In this document: in pieces, positions 51,934-58,883 of the stretch
Position numbering within the stretch: position 1 is the first letter of the stretch
How the letters are laid out: each line of letters opens with the position of its first letter
Assembly: GCF_900116645.1 (NCBI RefSeq)
Contig: NZ_FPBO01000011.1
Location: forward strand, 21,293 to 85,292
Reading direction: 5' to 3'
DNA length: 64,000 nucleotides
Origin: Pseudoduganella namucuonensis
GTDB taxonomy: Bacteria > Pseudomonadota > Gammaproteobacteria > Burkholderiales > Burkholderiaceae_D
Program-made: the position numbers and the translations under genes
The notes under the pieces: generated by a model
The model's input: the letters and a program-made list of their open reading frames with translations, nothing else
What the model was told of the DNA's origin: nothing
The model's database searches: none

Positions 51934-52755
51934 ATGGCGATGCATAGAATCCCCAGGATCGCTTCCCATATCGTCAAGACCGCCCAGGCCGCGGCGGTCA
52001 AATCGCCCTCCGCCCCCGGGGTGGCGGCCGCGGCGGGCGCTGCTCCCAGGCCCGACGCCATTCCCACCGCGCCGATGCGCCGCGACTTCGGGACCCGGTT
52101 CTCGTTCGATACATTCCGCTTGTCCGGCAAGGAGGAGCGCAAGAAGACTTCCTTCGTCAACCCGGAGCACGCGGAAGCCATACTGAAGCGGGCCCCCCCC
52201 TCCGCCCTCGAGCCGCGCGATCCGTCCAAGCCGCCCACCAGGGAGGGCCTGCTCGCGGTGATCGCCTACACCAGCAACGGCATGCTGGCCGCGCAGATCA
52301 ACGATGCGCTCGCCGGCAAGAAAATCCCGACATTGAGCGCGGACGGAAACGCCGATCTCAAGGAATTCGCCGACCTGGTGGCGGAGACCGTGTCGCGGCT
52401 CAAGCCGCTGCCCGTCGACACGGTACGGCGCAACACCGCGATCGACGCCGAGGGACTGGCGCGGTATGGCGAGGGAAGCACCATCTCCATCTCGAAACTG
52501 GTCAGCGTCACCTTGAACGACGGCCAGGTCTACACCGGCGGCAATGTCGACTTCGTCTACCATCCCAGGAAGGAGAGCGGCGTGGTCAGCATAGCGGCGC
52601 TGTCGGAATACAAGAACGAGAACGAGGGCTTGCTGGTGCCGGACCAGGACCGCCTATGGGTGGTCGACAAGGTCGAAGCCGCGCGGGAAGGGGCGGGGCA
52701 GGGACTGGATCCCGAAAACTACCCGCCCAGGACCATCCATCTCAGGGAAGTCTAG
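51934..52755 (+). CDS. Candidate ADP-ribosyltransferase-fold protein (possible effector)
   Basis: A 273-residue protein with no annotation that I recognise. Residues 1-65 are Ala/Pro/Ser-rich with no Sec signal. The C-terminal half reads like an arginine-specific ADP-ribosyltransferase: VDTVRRNTAIDAEGLARYGEG at the place of the first (R) motif, ISKLVSVTLN at the STS place (degenerate), and SGVVSIAALSEY followed by NENEGLLVPDQ, matching the E-x-E loop. After that comes the strand LWVVDKVE. This R-S-E order is seen in C3-like and Rhs-associated toxins. The STS motif is imperfect, so activity is uncertain. An AAAGGA precedes the ATG, and an ATG at 51940 is also possible. It interrupts sugar-utilisation genes. 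Confidence 0.5.
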   Translation: MAMHRIPRIASHIVKTAQAAAVKSPSAPGVAAAAGAAPRPDAIPTAPMRRDFGTRFSFDTFRLSGKEERKKTSFVNPEHAEAILKRAPPSALEPRDPSKPPTREGLLAVIAYTSNGMLAAQINDALAGKKIPTLSADGNADLKEFADLVAETVSRLKPLPVDTVRRNTAIDAEGLARYGEGSTISISKLVSVTLNDGQVYTGGNVDFVYHPRKESGVVSIAALSEYKNENEGLLVPDQDRLWVVDKVEAAREGAGQGLDPENYPPRTIHLREV

Positions 52756-52770
52756 TTTTCCGGTGAAATA

Positions 52771-52789
52771 GTTTGTGCGCCGCACAAAC
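52771..52789. promoter_or_regulatory. Perfect palindrome overlapping -35 region
   Basis: GTTTGTGCGCCGCACAAAC is a perfect 9-bp inverted repeat about a single base. Its left half contains the TTGTGC that could serve as -35 for the TATACT at 52798. It is a good candidate operator. Confidence 0.55.
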
Positions 52790-52803
52790 AACCGTGCTAT
52801 ACT
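52773..52803 (+). promoter_or_regulatory. Candidate sigma-70 promoter
   Basis: TTGTGC and TATACT are separated by 19 bases. The -10 box is strong, the -35 is fair and the spacing is long. Transcription would start near 52810, directly before the hairpin GGTGAAGC...GCTTCACC. Confidence 0.5.
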
Positions 52804-52810
52804 TCGTTTC

Positions 52811-53073
52811 ATTGGTGAAGCAGTTAGCGTTAGTTAAGCGCTTCACCTTGTCCCAAGGGGAGTGCGACGCAGTAAGTGTAAGGTTGCGCGCAGATCGTAC
52901 CGAGGGGGCAGTTGTAGTTCAGGATACGTTGGTCGGTTTACACATTTGGATGCACTACGCAGATAGCATAGGCGTCCAAACGCGGCGGCACGGTACAGAT
53001 AGCACCGGCTGCGCGACGATTGAAGCATTGTCTCTACATTGAAACGAAGCCCGCAACATGCGGGCTTTTTTTT
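52811..53073 (+). ncRNA. Candidate structured non-coding RNA or infA leader
   Basis: About 260 bases of lower GC than the surroundings, bounded by a promoter-like sequence and a strong terminator. I see no convincing protein in any frame. The 5' end forms GGTGAAGC...GCTTCACC (52814-52847). The bases CTTCGTTTCA at 52802-52811 are exactly complementary to TGAAACGAAG at 53040-53049, so the ends could close on each other, although the first of these may lie upstream of the transcription start. I could not match it to 6S, tmRNA, RNase P or a known riboswitch. Read-through into infA 50 bases on is possible, so it may be a leader. Confidence 0.45.
53049..53073 (+). terminator. Rho-independent terminator before infA
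   Basis: GCCCGCA (53049-53055), loop ACA, TGCGGGC (53059-53065), then eight T residues. This is a textbook intrinsic terminator and marks the 3' end of the candidate RNA. Confidence 0.88.
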
Positions 53074-53121
53074 CGGCCTTCACAGTTCTTCCCACCCATC
53101 CCACCATCCACAGGAGTCTCA

Positions 53122-53385
53122 ATGGCAAAAGAAGAATTGATTGAAATGAACGGCGCGGTCACCGAAGTGCTGCCGGACCTGCGCTTCCGGGTCGACCTGG
53201 ACAATGGCCACAAGCTGATCGCCTACACTTGCGGCAAGATGAAAAAAAACAACATCCGCATCCTGGCCGGCGACAAGGTCACACTGGAACTGTCGCCTTA
53301 CGACCTCAGCAAAGGCCGCATTATCTTCCGCCACATCGAAAAACGCGGCCCGGCGCCCGCCGGCGGCTACCAGCGCCGCCGTTAA
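53122..53385 (+). CDS. infA: Translation initiation factor IF-1
   Basis: An 87-residue OB-fold protein ([52 protein letters not shown]) that occupies the ribosomal A site during initiation. The C-terminal tail after RHIEKRG is longer and more basic than in the 72-residue E. coli protein. This is typical of the betaproteobacterial second IF-1. An AGGAG lies nine bases before the ATG. It stands alone here, downstream of a strong terminator and upstream of the arabinose genes, not in a ribosomal protein operon. Confidence 0.9.
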   Translation: MAKEELIEMNGAVTEVLPDLRFRVDLDNGHKLIAYTCGKMKKNNIRILAGDKVTLELSPYDLSKGRIIFRHIEKRGPAPAGGYQRRR

Positions 53386-53405
53386 TGACGATGGATTGAA
53401 GCTTC

Positions 53406-53433
53406 ATATCGATTTGGATATCGATATCGATTT
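53406..53433. promoter_or_regulatory. Repeated ATATCGAT operator-like sequence
   Basis: CATATCGATTTGGATATCGA and the following TATCGATTTT contain three copies of ATCGAT/ATATCGAT, each itself palindromic. The site lies about 100 bases before the arabinonate dehydratase gene, in the only AT-rich stretch of the region. It may bind the regulator of the L-arabinose genes. Confidence 0.45.
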
Positions 53434-53533
53434 TTAATTCATTGGAAAGACATCGCAACTCTCTTTAGTATCTCCCCATCGCAGCCCGCGCTGTGAACGC
53501 GACCAGGCGCGGGTACTACTACAGGAGATTTGC

Positions 53534-55276
53534 ATGTCGGAGACTAAGAAAAAAGTTGAACTGCGCTCGGCCCAGTGGTTCGGGACGCAGGACAAGAACG
53601 GCTTCATGTATCGCAGCTGGATGAAAAACCAGGGCATACCCGACCACGAGTTCCAGGGCAAGCCCATCATCGGCATCTGCAACACCTGGTCCGAACTCAC
53701 CCCCTGCAACGCCCACTTCCGCAAGCTGGCCGAACACGTCAAGAAGGGCATCCTGGAGGCCGGCGGCTTCCCGGTCGAATTCCCGGTGTTCTCGAACGGC
53801 GAATCGAACCTGCGCCCGACCGCCATGCTGACCCGCAACCTGGCGTCGATGGACGTCGAGGAATCGATCCGCGGCAATCCGATGGACGCCGTCGTGCTGC
53901 TGGTCGGCTGCGACAAGACCACCCCGGCCCTGCTGATGGGCGCGGCCAGCGTCGACATCCCCACCATCGTCGTCTCCGGCGGCCCCATGCTGAACGGCAA
54001 GCTCGACGGCAAGAGCATCGGTTCCGGCACCGCCGTCTGGCAGCTGCACGAGCAGGTCAAGGCCGGCGAGATCTCCATGCACAAATTCCTGGCCGCCGAG
54101 GCGGGCCACTCGCGCTCGGCCGGCACCTGCAACACCATGGGCACCGCCTCGACGATGGCCTGCATGGCCGAATCGCTGGGCACCACCCTGCCGCACAACG
54201 CCGCCATCCCCGCCGTCGACGCGCGCCGCTACGTGCTGGCCCACATGTCGGGCATGCGCATCGTCGACATGGTGTGGGAAGACCTGCGCCTGTCCAAGAT
54301 CCTGACCAAGGAGGCGTTCGAGAACGCGATCCGCGTCAACGCCGCCATCGGCGGTTCCACCAACGCCGTGATCCACCTGAAGGCCATCGCCGGCCGCATG
54401 GGCGTGCCGCTGGAGCTGGAGGACTGGACCCGCATCGGCCGCGGCCAACCCACCATCGTCGACCTGCTGCCGTCCGGCCGCTTCCTGATGGAGGAGTTCT
54501 ACTACGCCGGCGGCCTGCCGGGCGTGATCCGCCGCATGGGCGAGGGCGGCATGCTGCCGCACAAGGACGCGCTGACCGCCAACGGCCGCACGCTGTGGGA
54601 AAACAACATCGACGCGCCGATCTACGACGACGAGGTGATCCGCACGCTGGACAACCCGCTGATCCAGGATGGCGGCATCTGCATCCTGCGCGGCAACCTG
54701 GCGCCGCGCGGCGCCGTGCTGAAACCGTCGGCCGCCACCCCTGCGCTGATGCAGCACCGCGGCAAGGCCGTGGTGTTCGAGAACTTCGAGCACTACAAGG
54801 AACGCATCGTCGATCCGGACCTGGACGTGGACGCCAACTCGGTGCTGGTGATGAAGAACTGCGGCCCGAAAGGCTACCCCGGCATGGCCGAGGTGGGCAA
54901 CATGGGCCTGCCGCCCAAGCTGCTGGCGGCCGGCGTGAAGGACATGGTCCGCATCTCGGACGCCCGCATGAGCGGCACCGCCTACGGCACCGTGGTGCTG
55001 CACGTGGCGCCCGAGGCGATGGCCGGCGGCCCGCTGGGCGTGGTCAAGGACGGCGACTACGTCGAACTCGATTGCGCCGGCGGCAAGCTGAACCTGGACA
55101 TCTCCGACGAGGAAATGACCCAGCGCCTGGCGGCCCGCGCCGAACAGAAGGTGGAGGGCGCCAAGTCCGGCTACCAGCAGCTGTACATCGACCACGTGCT
55201 GCAAGCCGACGAGGGCTGCGACTTCGACTTCCTGGTCGGCTCGCGCGGTTCGGCTGTTCCAAAACACTCCCACTAA
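53534..55276 (+). CDS. L-arabinonate dehydratase (IlvD/Edd family)
   Basis: A 580-residue Fe-S dehydratase that converts L-arabinonate to 2-keto-3-deoxy-L-arabinonate. Cluster-binding and active-site segments are CNTWSELTPCNAHF, VLLVGCDKTTPALLMG, GTCNTMGTASTM, and ISDARMSGTAYGTVVLHV near the C-terminus. The RSAQWFGTQDKNGFMYRSWMK-type opening separates sugar-acid dehydratases from IlvD. The surrounding aldehyde dehydrogenase, AraD1 and SDR genes support arabinonate rather than xylonate or gluconate. Xylonate remains possible. A GGAG lies before the ATG. In the Azospirillum naming this enzyme is AraC, unrelated to the regulator. Confidence 0.85.
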   Translation: MSETKKKVELRSAQWFGTQDKNGFMYRSWMKNQGIPDHEFQGKPIIGICNTWSELTPCNAHFRKLAEHVKKGILEAGGFPVEFPVFSNGESNLRPTAMLTRNLASMDVEESIRGNPMDAVVLLVGCDKTTPALLMGAASVDIPTIVVSGGPMLNGKLDGKSIGSGTAVWQLHEQVKAGEISMHKFLAAEAGHSRSAGTCNTMGTASTMACMAESLGTTLPHNAAIPAVDARRYVLAHMSGMRIVDMVWEDLRLSKILTKEAFENAIRVNAAIGGSTNAVIHLKAIAGRMGVPLELEDWTRIGRGQPTIVDLLPSGRFLMEEFYYAGGLPGVIRRMGEGGMLPHKDALTANGRTLWENNIDAPIYDDEVIRTLDNPLIQDGGICILRGNLAPRGAVLKPSAATPALMQHRGKAVVFENFEHYKERIVDPDLDVDANSVLVMKNCGPKGYPGMAEVGNMGLPPKLLAAGVKDMVRISDARMSGTAYGTVVLHVAPEAMAGGPLGVVKDGDYVELDCAGGKLNLDISDEEMTQRLAARAEQKVEGAKSGYQQLYIDHVLQADEGCDFDFLVGSRGSAVPKHSH

Positions 55277-55288
55277 CCCATCGTCCGG

Positions 55289-55313
55289 CCGTTCCCCGCA
55301 GTCGCGGGAACGG
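55289..55313 (+). terminator. Intercistronic hairpin after dehydratase gene
   Basis: CCGTTCCCCGC and GCGGGAACGG form a stem with one bulged C and a four-base loop, 13 bases after the stop and 20 before the next start. There is no T-tract. It is more likely an mRNA stabiliser or attenuator than a full terminator. Confidence 0.55.
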
Positions 55314-55333
55314 CGGGCCATCGGAGACATTCT

Positions 55334-56326
55334 ATGCTGCTCGTACAATTCAAAACCACCGCTGGAGAGCGCCGCGTCGGCCTGCTGGAAGAGGCGACCA
55401 TCCGCGAACTCGAAGGCTACGCCACCACCTACGCGCTGGCGCAAGCGGCCATCGGCCAGAAGAAGTCCCTGGCCGAGCTGGCGCAAGCCGCCGCCGGCGC
55501 GGCGACCCACGCCTACGCCGACGTGTACGCGTCCGGCCGCCTGCTGGCGCCCCTGGACCACGCCGACGACGCCCACGCCTACGTCACCGGCACCGGCCTG
55601 ACCCACCTGGGCAGCGCCGACACCCGCGACGCCATGCACAAGAAAATCGGCGGCGACGTCGAGACCCTGAGCGACTCCATGAAAATGTTCCGCATGGGCG
55701 TCGAGGGCGGCAAGCCCGCCGAAGGCCAGCGCGGCGTGCAGCCCGAATGGTTCTACAAGGGCGACGGCTCCATCGTGGCCGCCAGCGGCCAGCCCCTGTC
55801 CATGCCCGATTTCGCGCTGGACGGCGGCGAGGAGCCTGAAATCGCCGGCCTGTACGTGATCGGCGAGGACGGCCAGCCATACCGCGTCGGCTACGCCATC
55901 GGCAACGAATTCTCGGACCACGTGACCGAGCGCCAGAACTACCTGTACCTGGCCCACTCCAAGCTGCGCGTCTGCGGCCTGGGCCCGGCGCTGCTGGTGG
56001 GCGAACTGCCCGCGCACGTCACCGGCACCTCGCGCATCCTGGACCAGGAGGGCAAGGTACGCTGGGAGAAGGCCTTCGTCAGCGGCGAGCAGAACATGTC
56101 GCACACCATCGCCAACCTGGAATACCACCACTTCAAGTACACGCTGTTCACCCGTCCGGGCGACGTGCACATCCACTTCTTCGGCACCGCCACCCTGAGC
56201 GTGGCCGACAACATCAGCGTGCAGCCGGGCGAGACCTTCGAGGTCGAATCGCCGGTGTTCGGACCGAAACTGAGCAACCGCCTGCAAGTCGTCGCAACCA
56301 AATACACGAAAGTAAACACCTTATGA
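55334..56326 (+). CDS. araD1: AraD1/GguC family (fumarylacetoacetase-like) protein
   Basis: A 330-residue protein of the FAH-related AraD1/GguC group. It has the metal-site region [57 protein letters not shown] and [15 protein letters not shown]. It is thought to act on 2-keto-3-deoxy-L-arabinonate, giving 2-ketoglutarate semialdehyde and replacing the classical DHDPS-like AraD. No such classical gene is present here. The step before and the step after are encoded on either side. The stop codon overlaps the start of the next gene (ATGA). Confidence 0.8.
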   Translation: MLLVQFKTTAGERRVGLLEEATIRELEGYATTYALAQAAIGQKKSLAELAQAAAGAATHAYADVYASGRLLAPLDHADDAHAYVTGTGLTHLGSADTRDAMHKKIGGDVETLSDSMKMFRMGVEGGKPAEGQRGVQPEWFYKGDGSIVAASGQPLSMPDFALDGGEEPEIAGLYVIGEDGQPYRVGYAIGNEFSDHVTERQNYLYLAHSKLRVCGLGPALLVGELPAHVTGTSRILDQEGKVRWEKAFVSGEQNMSHTIANLEYHHFKYTLFTRPGDVHIHFFGTATLSVADNISVQPGETFEVESPVFGPKLSNRLQVVATKYTKVNTL

Positions 56327-57894
56327 TCATTACCGGAGAAGCACTGATCGGCGGCCTGGCCGTCAAAGGCAAGGGCGGTTCCTTCAACGCCTTCGACCCG
56401 TCCAAGCGCGAGGAACTGCAGCCGGCCTTCCACATGGTGGACGTGTCGCAGATCAACGAGGCCTGCACCCTGGCCGGCGCCGCCTTCGACGCCTTCCGCG
56501 CCACCAGCGACGCGCAGCGCGCCGACTTCCTGGAAGCCATCGGCGCCCAGATCATGGCCCTGGGCGACACGCTGATCGAGCGCGCCATGGCCGAAAGCGG
56601 CCTGCCGCGCGTGCGCCTGGAAGGCGAGCGCGGTCGCACCGTCAACCAGCTCAAGCTGTTCGCCGACCTGCTGCGCGAAGGCTCGTGGCGCGACAACCGC
56701 ATCGACAGCGCGCTGCCCGAGCGCACCCCGCCGCGTCCGGACCTGCGCATGCGCCTGATCCCGGTCGGCCCGGTCGCCGTGTTCGCGGCCTCGAACTTCC
56801 CGCTGGCCTTCTCCGTGGCCGGCGGCGACACCGCCTCCGCGCTGGCCGCCGGCTGCCCGGTGGTGCTGAAGGCCCACTCGGCGCACCCCGGCACCTCCGA
56901 GCTGGTGGCGCGCGCCATCGTCAAGGCGGTGGAACTGTGCCGCCTGCCGGTGGGCGTGTTCGCGCTGCTGACTGGCACCGGCAACGGCATCGGCCAGACG
57001 CTGGTGGCGCATCCATCGATCCAGGCGGTCGGCTTCACCGGCTCGCGTTCCGGCGGCACCGCGCTGATGGCGGTGGCGGCGGCGCGTCCGCAGCCGATTC
57101 CCGTGTACGCCGAGATGAGCAGCATCAACCCGGTCTACCTGCTGCCGCAGGCGCTGGCCGCCCGCGGCGACGAGATCGCCAAGGGCTTCGCCGCCTCGCT
57201 GACCATGGGCGTGGGCCAGTTCTGCACCAATCCCGGCCTGGTGCTGGGCCTGGCCGGCGACGCCTTCGACCGCTTCGCCAAGGTCGCCGCCGAGGCGCTG
57301 GCCCCGGTGCAGGGCGCCACCATGCTCACCCCCGGCATCTCCGGCAGCTACCAGCGCGGCGTCGCGGCGCTGGCCGGCCAGGAATGCGTGCGCACGCTGG
57401 CCAAGGGCGAGCAGGAGGAAGGCAAGGGCGCGCCGGCGCTGTTCCAGACCACCGCCGCCTCCTTCCTCGCCGAACGCGCGCTGCACGAGGAAGTGTTCGG
57501 CCCGGCCTCGCTGCTGGTGGCCTGCGCCGACGTGGCCGAGATGGCCGCCATCACCGAGCGCCTGGAAGGCCAATTGACCGCCACGCTGCAGCTGGACGAG
57601 GGCGACTTCGACGCCGCGCAAAAACTGCTGCCGGTGCTGGAGCGCAAAGTGGGCCGCATCCTGGCCAACGGCTTCCCGACCGGCGTGGAAGTGTCGACCG
57701 CGATGGTGCACGGCGGCCCGTTCCCGGCGACGGCCGACGGCCGCAGCACCTCGGTGGGCACCGGCGCGATCACGCGCTTCCTGCGCCCCGTGTGCTACCA
57801 GAACCTGGCGCAGGCGCTGCTGCCGGAGTCGCTGCGCGACGGCAATCCGCTGGACATCTGGCGCCGCCGCGACGGCGCGCTGGGCAAGGCCTAA
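56323..57894 (+). CDS. araE: 2,5-dioxovalerate (alpha-ketoglutarate semialdehyde) dehydrogenase
   Basis: A 523-residue NAD(P)-dependent aldehyde dehydrogenase that oxidises 2-ketoglutarate semialdehyde to 2-ketoglutarate, the last step of the oxidative L-arabinose pathway. Visible parts are [41 protein letters not shown], the nucleotide loop GFTGSRSGG, the general-base region [10 protein letters not shown], and the catalytic cysteine in [12 protein letters not shown]. The start overlaps the AraD1 stop. The closest described class is the type III KGSA dehydrogenase of sugar-acid operons. Confidence 0.87.
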   Translation: MIITGEALIGGLAVKGKGGSFNAFDPSKREELQPAFHMVDVSQINEACTLAGAAFDAFRATSDAQRADFLEAIGAQIMALGDTLIERAMAESGLPRVRLEGERGRTVNQLKLFADLLREGSWRDNRIDSALPERTPPRPDLRMRLIPVGPVAVFAASNFPLAFSVAGGDTASALAAGCPVVLKAHSAHPGTSELVARAIVKAVELCRLPVGVFALLTGTGNGIGQTLVAHPSIQAVGFTGSRSGGTALMAVAAARPQPIPVYAEMSSINPVYLLPQALAARGDEIAKGFAASLTMGVGQFCTNPGLVLGLAGDAFDRFAKVAAEALAPVQGATMLTPGISGSYQRGVAALAGQECVRTLAKGEQEEGKGAPALFQTTAASFLAERALHEEVFGPASLLVACADVAEMAAITERLEGQLTATLQLDEGDFDAAQKLLPVLERKVGRILANGFPTGVEVSTAMVHGGPFPATADGRSTSVGTGAITRFLRPVCYQNLAQALLPESLRDGNPLDIWRRRDGALGKA

Positions 57895-57917
57895 GGCATA
57901 GCACCTGAAGCCCCGGG

Positions 57918-57939
57918 CGGACCGCGACATCGCGGTCCG
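57918..57939 (+). terminator. Perfect 10-bp hairpin after the aldehyde dehydrogenase gene
   Basis: CGGACCGCGA and TCGCGGTCCG enclose two bases (a four-base loop once the last pair opens), 23 bases after the stop and 32 before the SDR gene. No T-tract follows, so partial termination or 3'-end protection is likely. Confidence 0.55.
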
Positions 57940-57971
57940 TTCCACACAATAAAAATACTGGAAGAGACACC

Positions 57972-58739
57972 ATGACAGAACTGGCCAAATTCGGCAGCCT
58001 GCGCGGGAAACGCGTATTCATCACCGGCGGCGGCACCGGCATCGGCGAAACGCTGGTGCAGGCGTTCTGCGAGCAGGGCGCGCTGGTCGCCTTCGTCGAC
58101 ATCGCCCACGACGCCAGCGAGGCGCTGTGCGAGCGCGTGGGCGCCGCCGGGCACACCGCGCCGCTGTACCGCCACTGCGACATCACCGACATCGCCGCGC
58201 TGCAAGGCACCATCGCCGAACTGGCGGGCAAGCTGGGCGACTTCGACATCCTCGTCAACAACGCCGCCAACGACCACCGCCACCAGACCGAAGAGGTGAC
58301 GGTCGAATACTACGATTCGCGCATCGCCATCAACCAGCGGCCCATGTTCTTCGCCGTGCAATCCGTCCTGGAAGGCATGAAGCGCAAGGGAAGCGGCTCC
58401 ATCATCAACATCAGCTCCATCTCCTTCCACACCAAGAGCGGCGGCTATCCGGTCTACGCCACCACCAAGTCGGCCGTCATCGGCCTCACGCGCGGGCTCG
58501 CGCGCGACCTGGGCCAGCACGGCATCCGCGTCAACACCGTGACGCCGGGCTGGGTCATGACGCAGCGCCAGATCGACCTGTGGGTCGACGACGCCGCCGA
58601 GGCGGAGATCAAGAAGGCCCAATGCCTGCCGGGCAAGCTGCGCCCCGAGCACATCGCCTCCATGGTCATGTTCCTCGCCGCCGACGACAGCGCCATGTGC
58701 ACCGCGCAGGAATTCATCGTCGACGCCGGCTGGGTCTAA
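57972..58739 (+). CDS. SDR family oxidoreductase, probable L-arabinose 1-dehydrogenase
   Basis: A 255-residue short-chain dehydrogenase. It has the cofactor motif TGGGTGIGE near residue 19, the NNAAND motif near 95, catalytic serine in INISSIS, tyrosine-lysine in YATTK near 158, and PGWVMTQRQ after it. Acid residues after the second strand (FVDIA) favour NAD. As the only dehydrogenase for a free sugar in the locus, it probably oxidises L-arabinose to the lactone (inference). Related SDRs act on D-xylose or L-fucose. No lactonase gene is seen in the window. Confidence 0.82.
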   Translation: MTELAKFGSLRGKRVFITGGGTGIGETLVQAFCEQGALVAFVDIAHDASEALCERVGAAGHTAPLYRHCDITDIAALQGTIAELAGKLGDFDILVNNAANDHRHQTEEVTVEYYDSRIAINQRPMFFAVQSVLEGMKRKGSGSIINISSISFHTKSGGYPVYATTKSAVIGLTRGLARDLGQHGIRVNTVTPGWVMTQRQIDLWVDDAAEAEIKKAQCLPGKLRPEHIASMVMFLAADDSAMCTAQEFIVDAGWV

Positions 58740-58761
58740 GGAAAAAAACGTTGCCCCCATC

Positions 58762-58842
58762 ACATCGGTGTCAGGCGCGACATTCGGACAAATCGTGCGC
58801 TATGCGCCCAGAATGTCCGAATGTCGCGCCTGACACCGATGT
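58762..58842. repeat. Perfect 29-bp inverted repeat (REP/MITE-like or bidirectional terminator)
   Basis: The arms at 58762-58790 and 58814-58842 are exact reverse complements over 29 bases (ACATCGGTGTCAGGCGCGAC... and its complement). The 23-base loop can form an inner GCGC/GCGC stem. It lies between the SDR and GH97 genes. Such long perfect stems are usual for dispersed palindromic elements of this bacterial group and would also stop or stabilise transcripts. Confidence 0.85.
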
Positions 58843-58883
58843 AGGCGGGGAAAGTTTTGCTGCTTTTTTGAGATGAGGTTTGT

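Noticed and set aside
52773..53042. 89-residue open frame in the candidate RNA region
   Set aside because: It lacks a ribosome-binding site, has no recognisable family, and its start lies at the -35/palindrome. The terminator and folding favour RNA.
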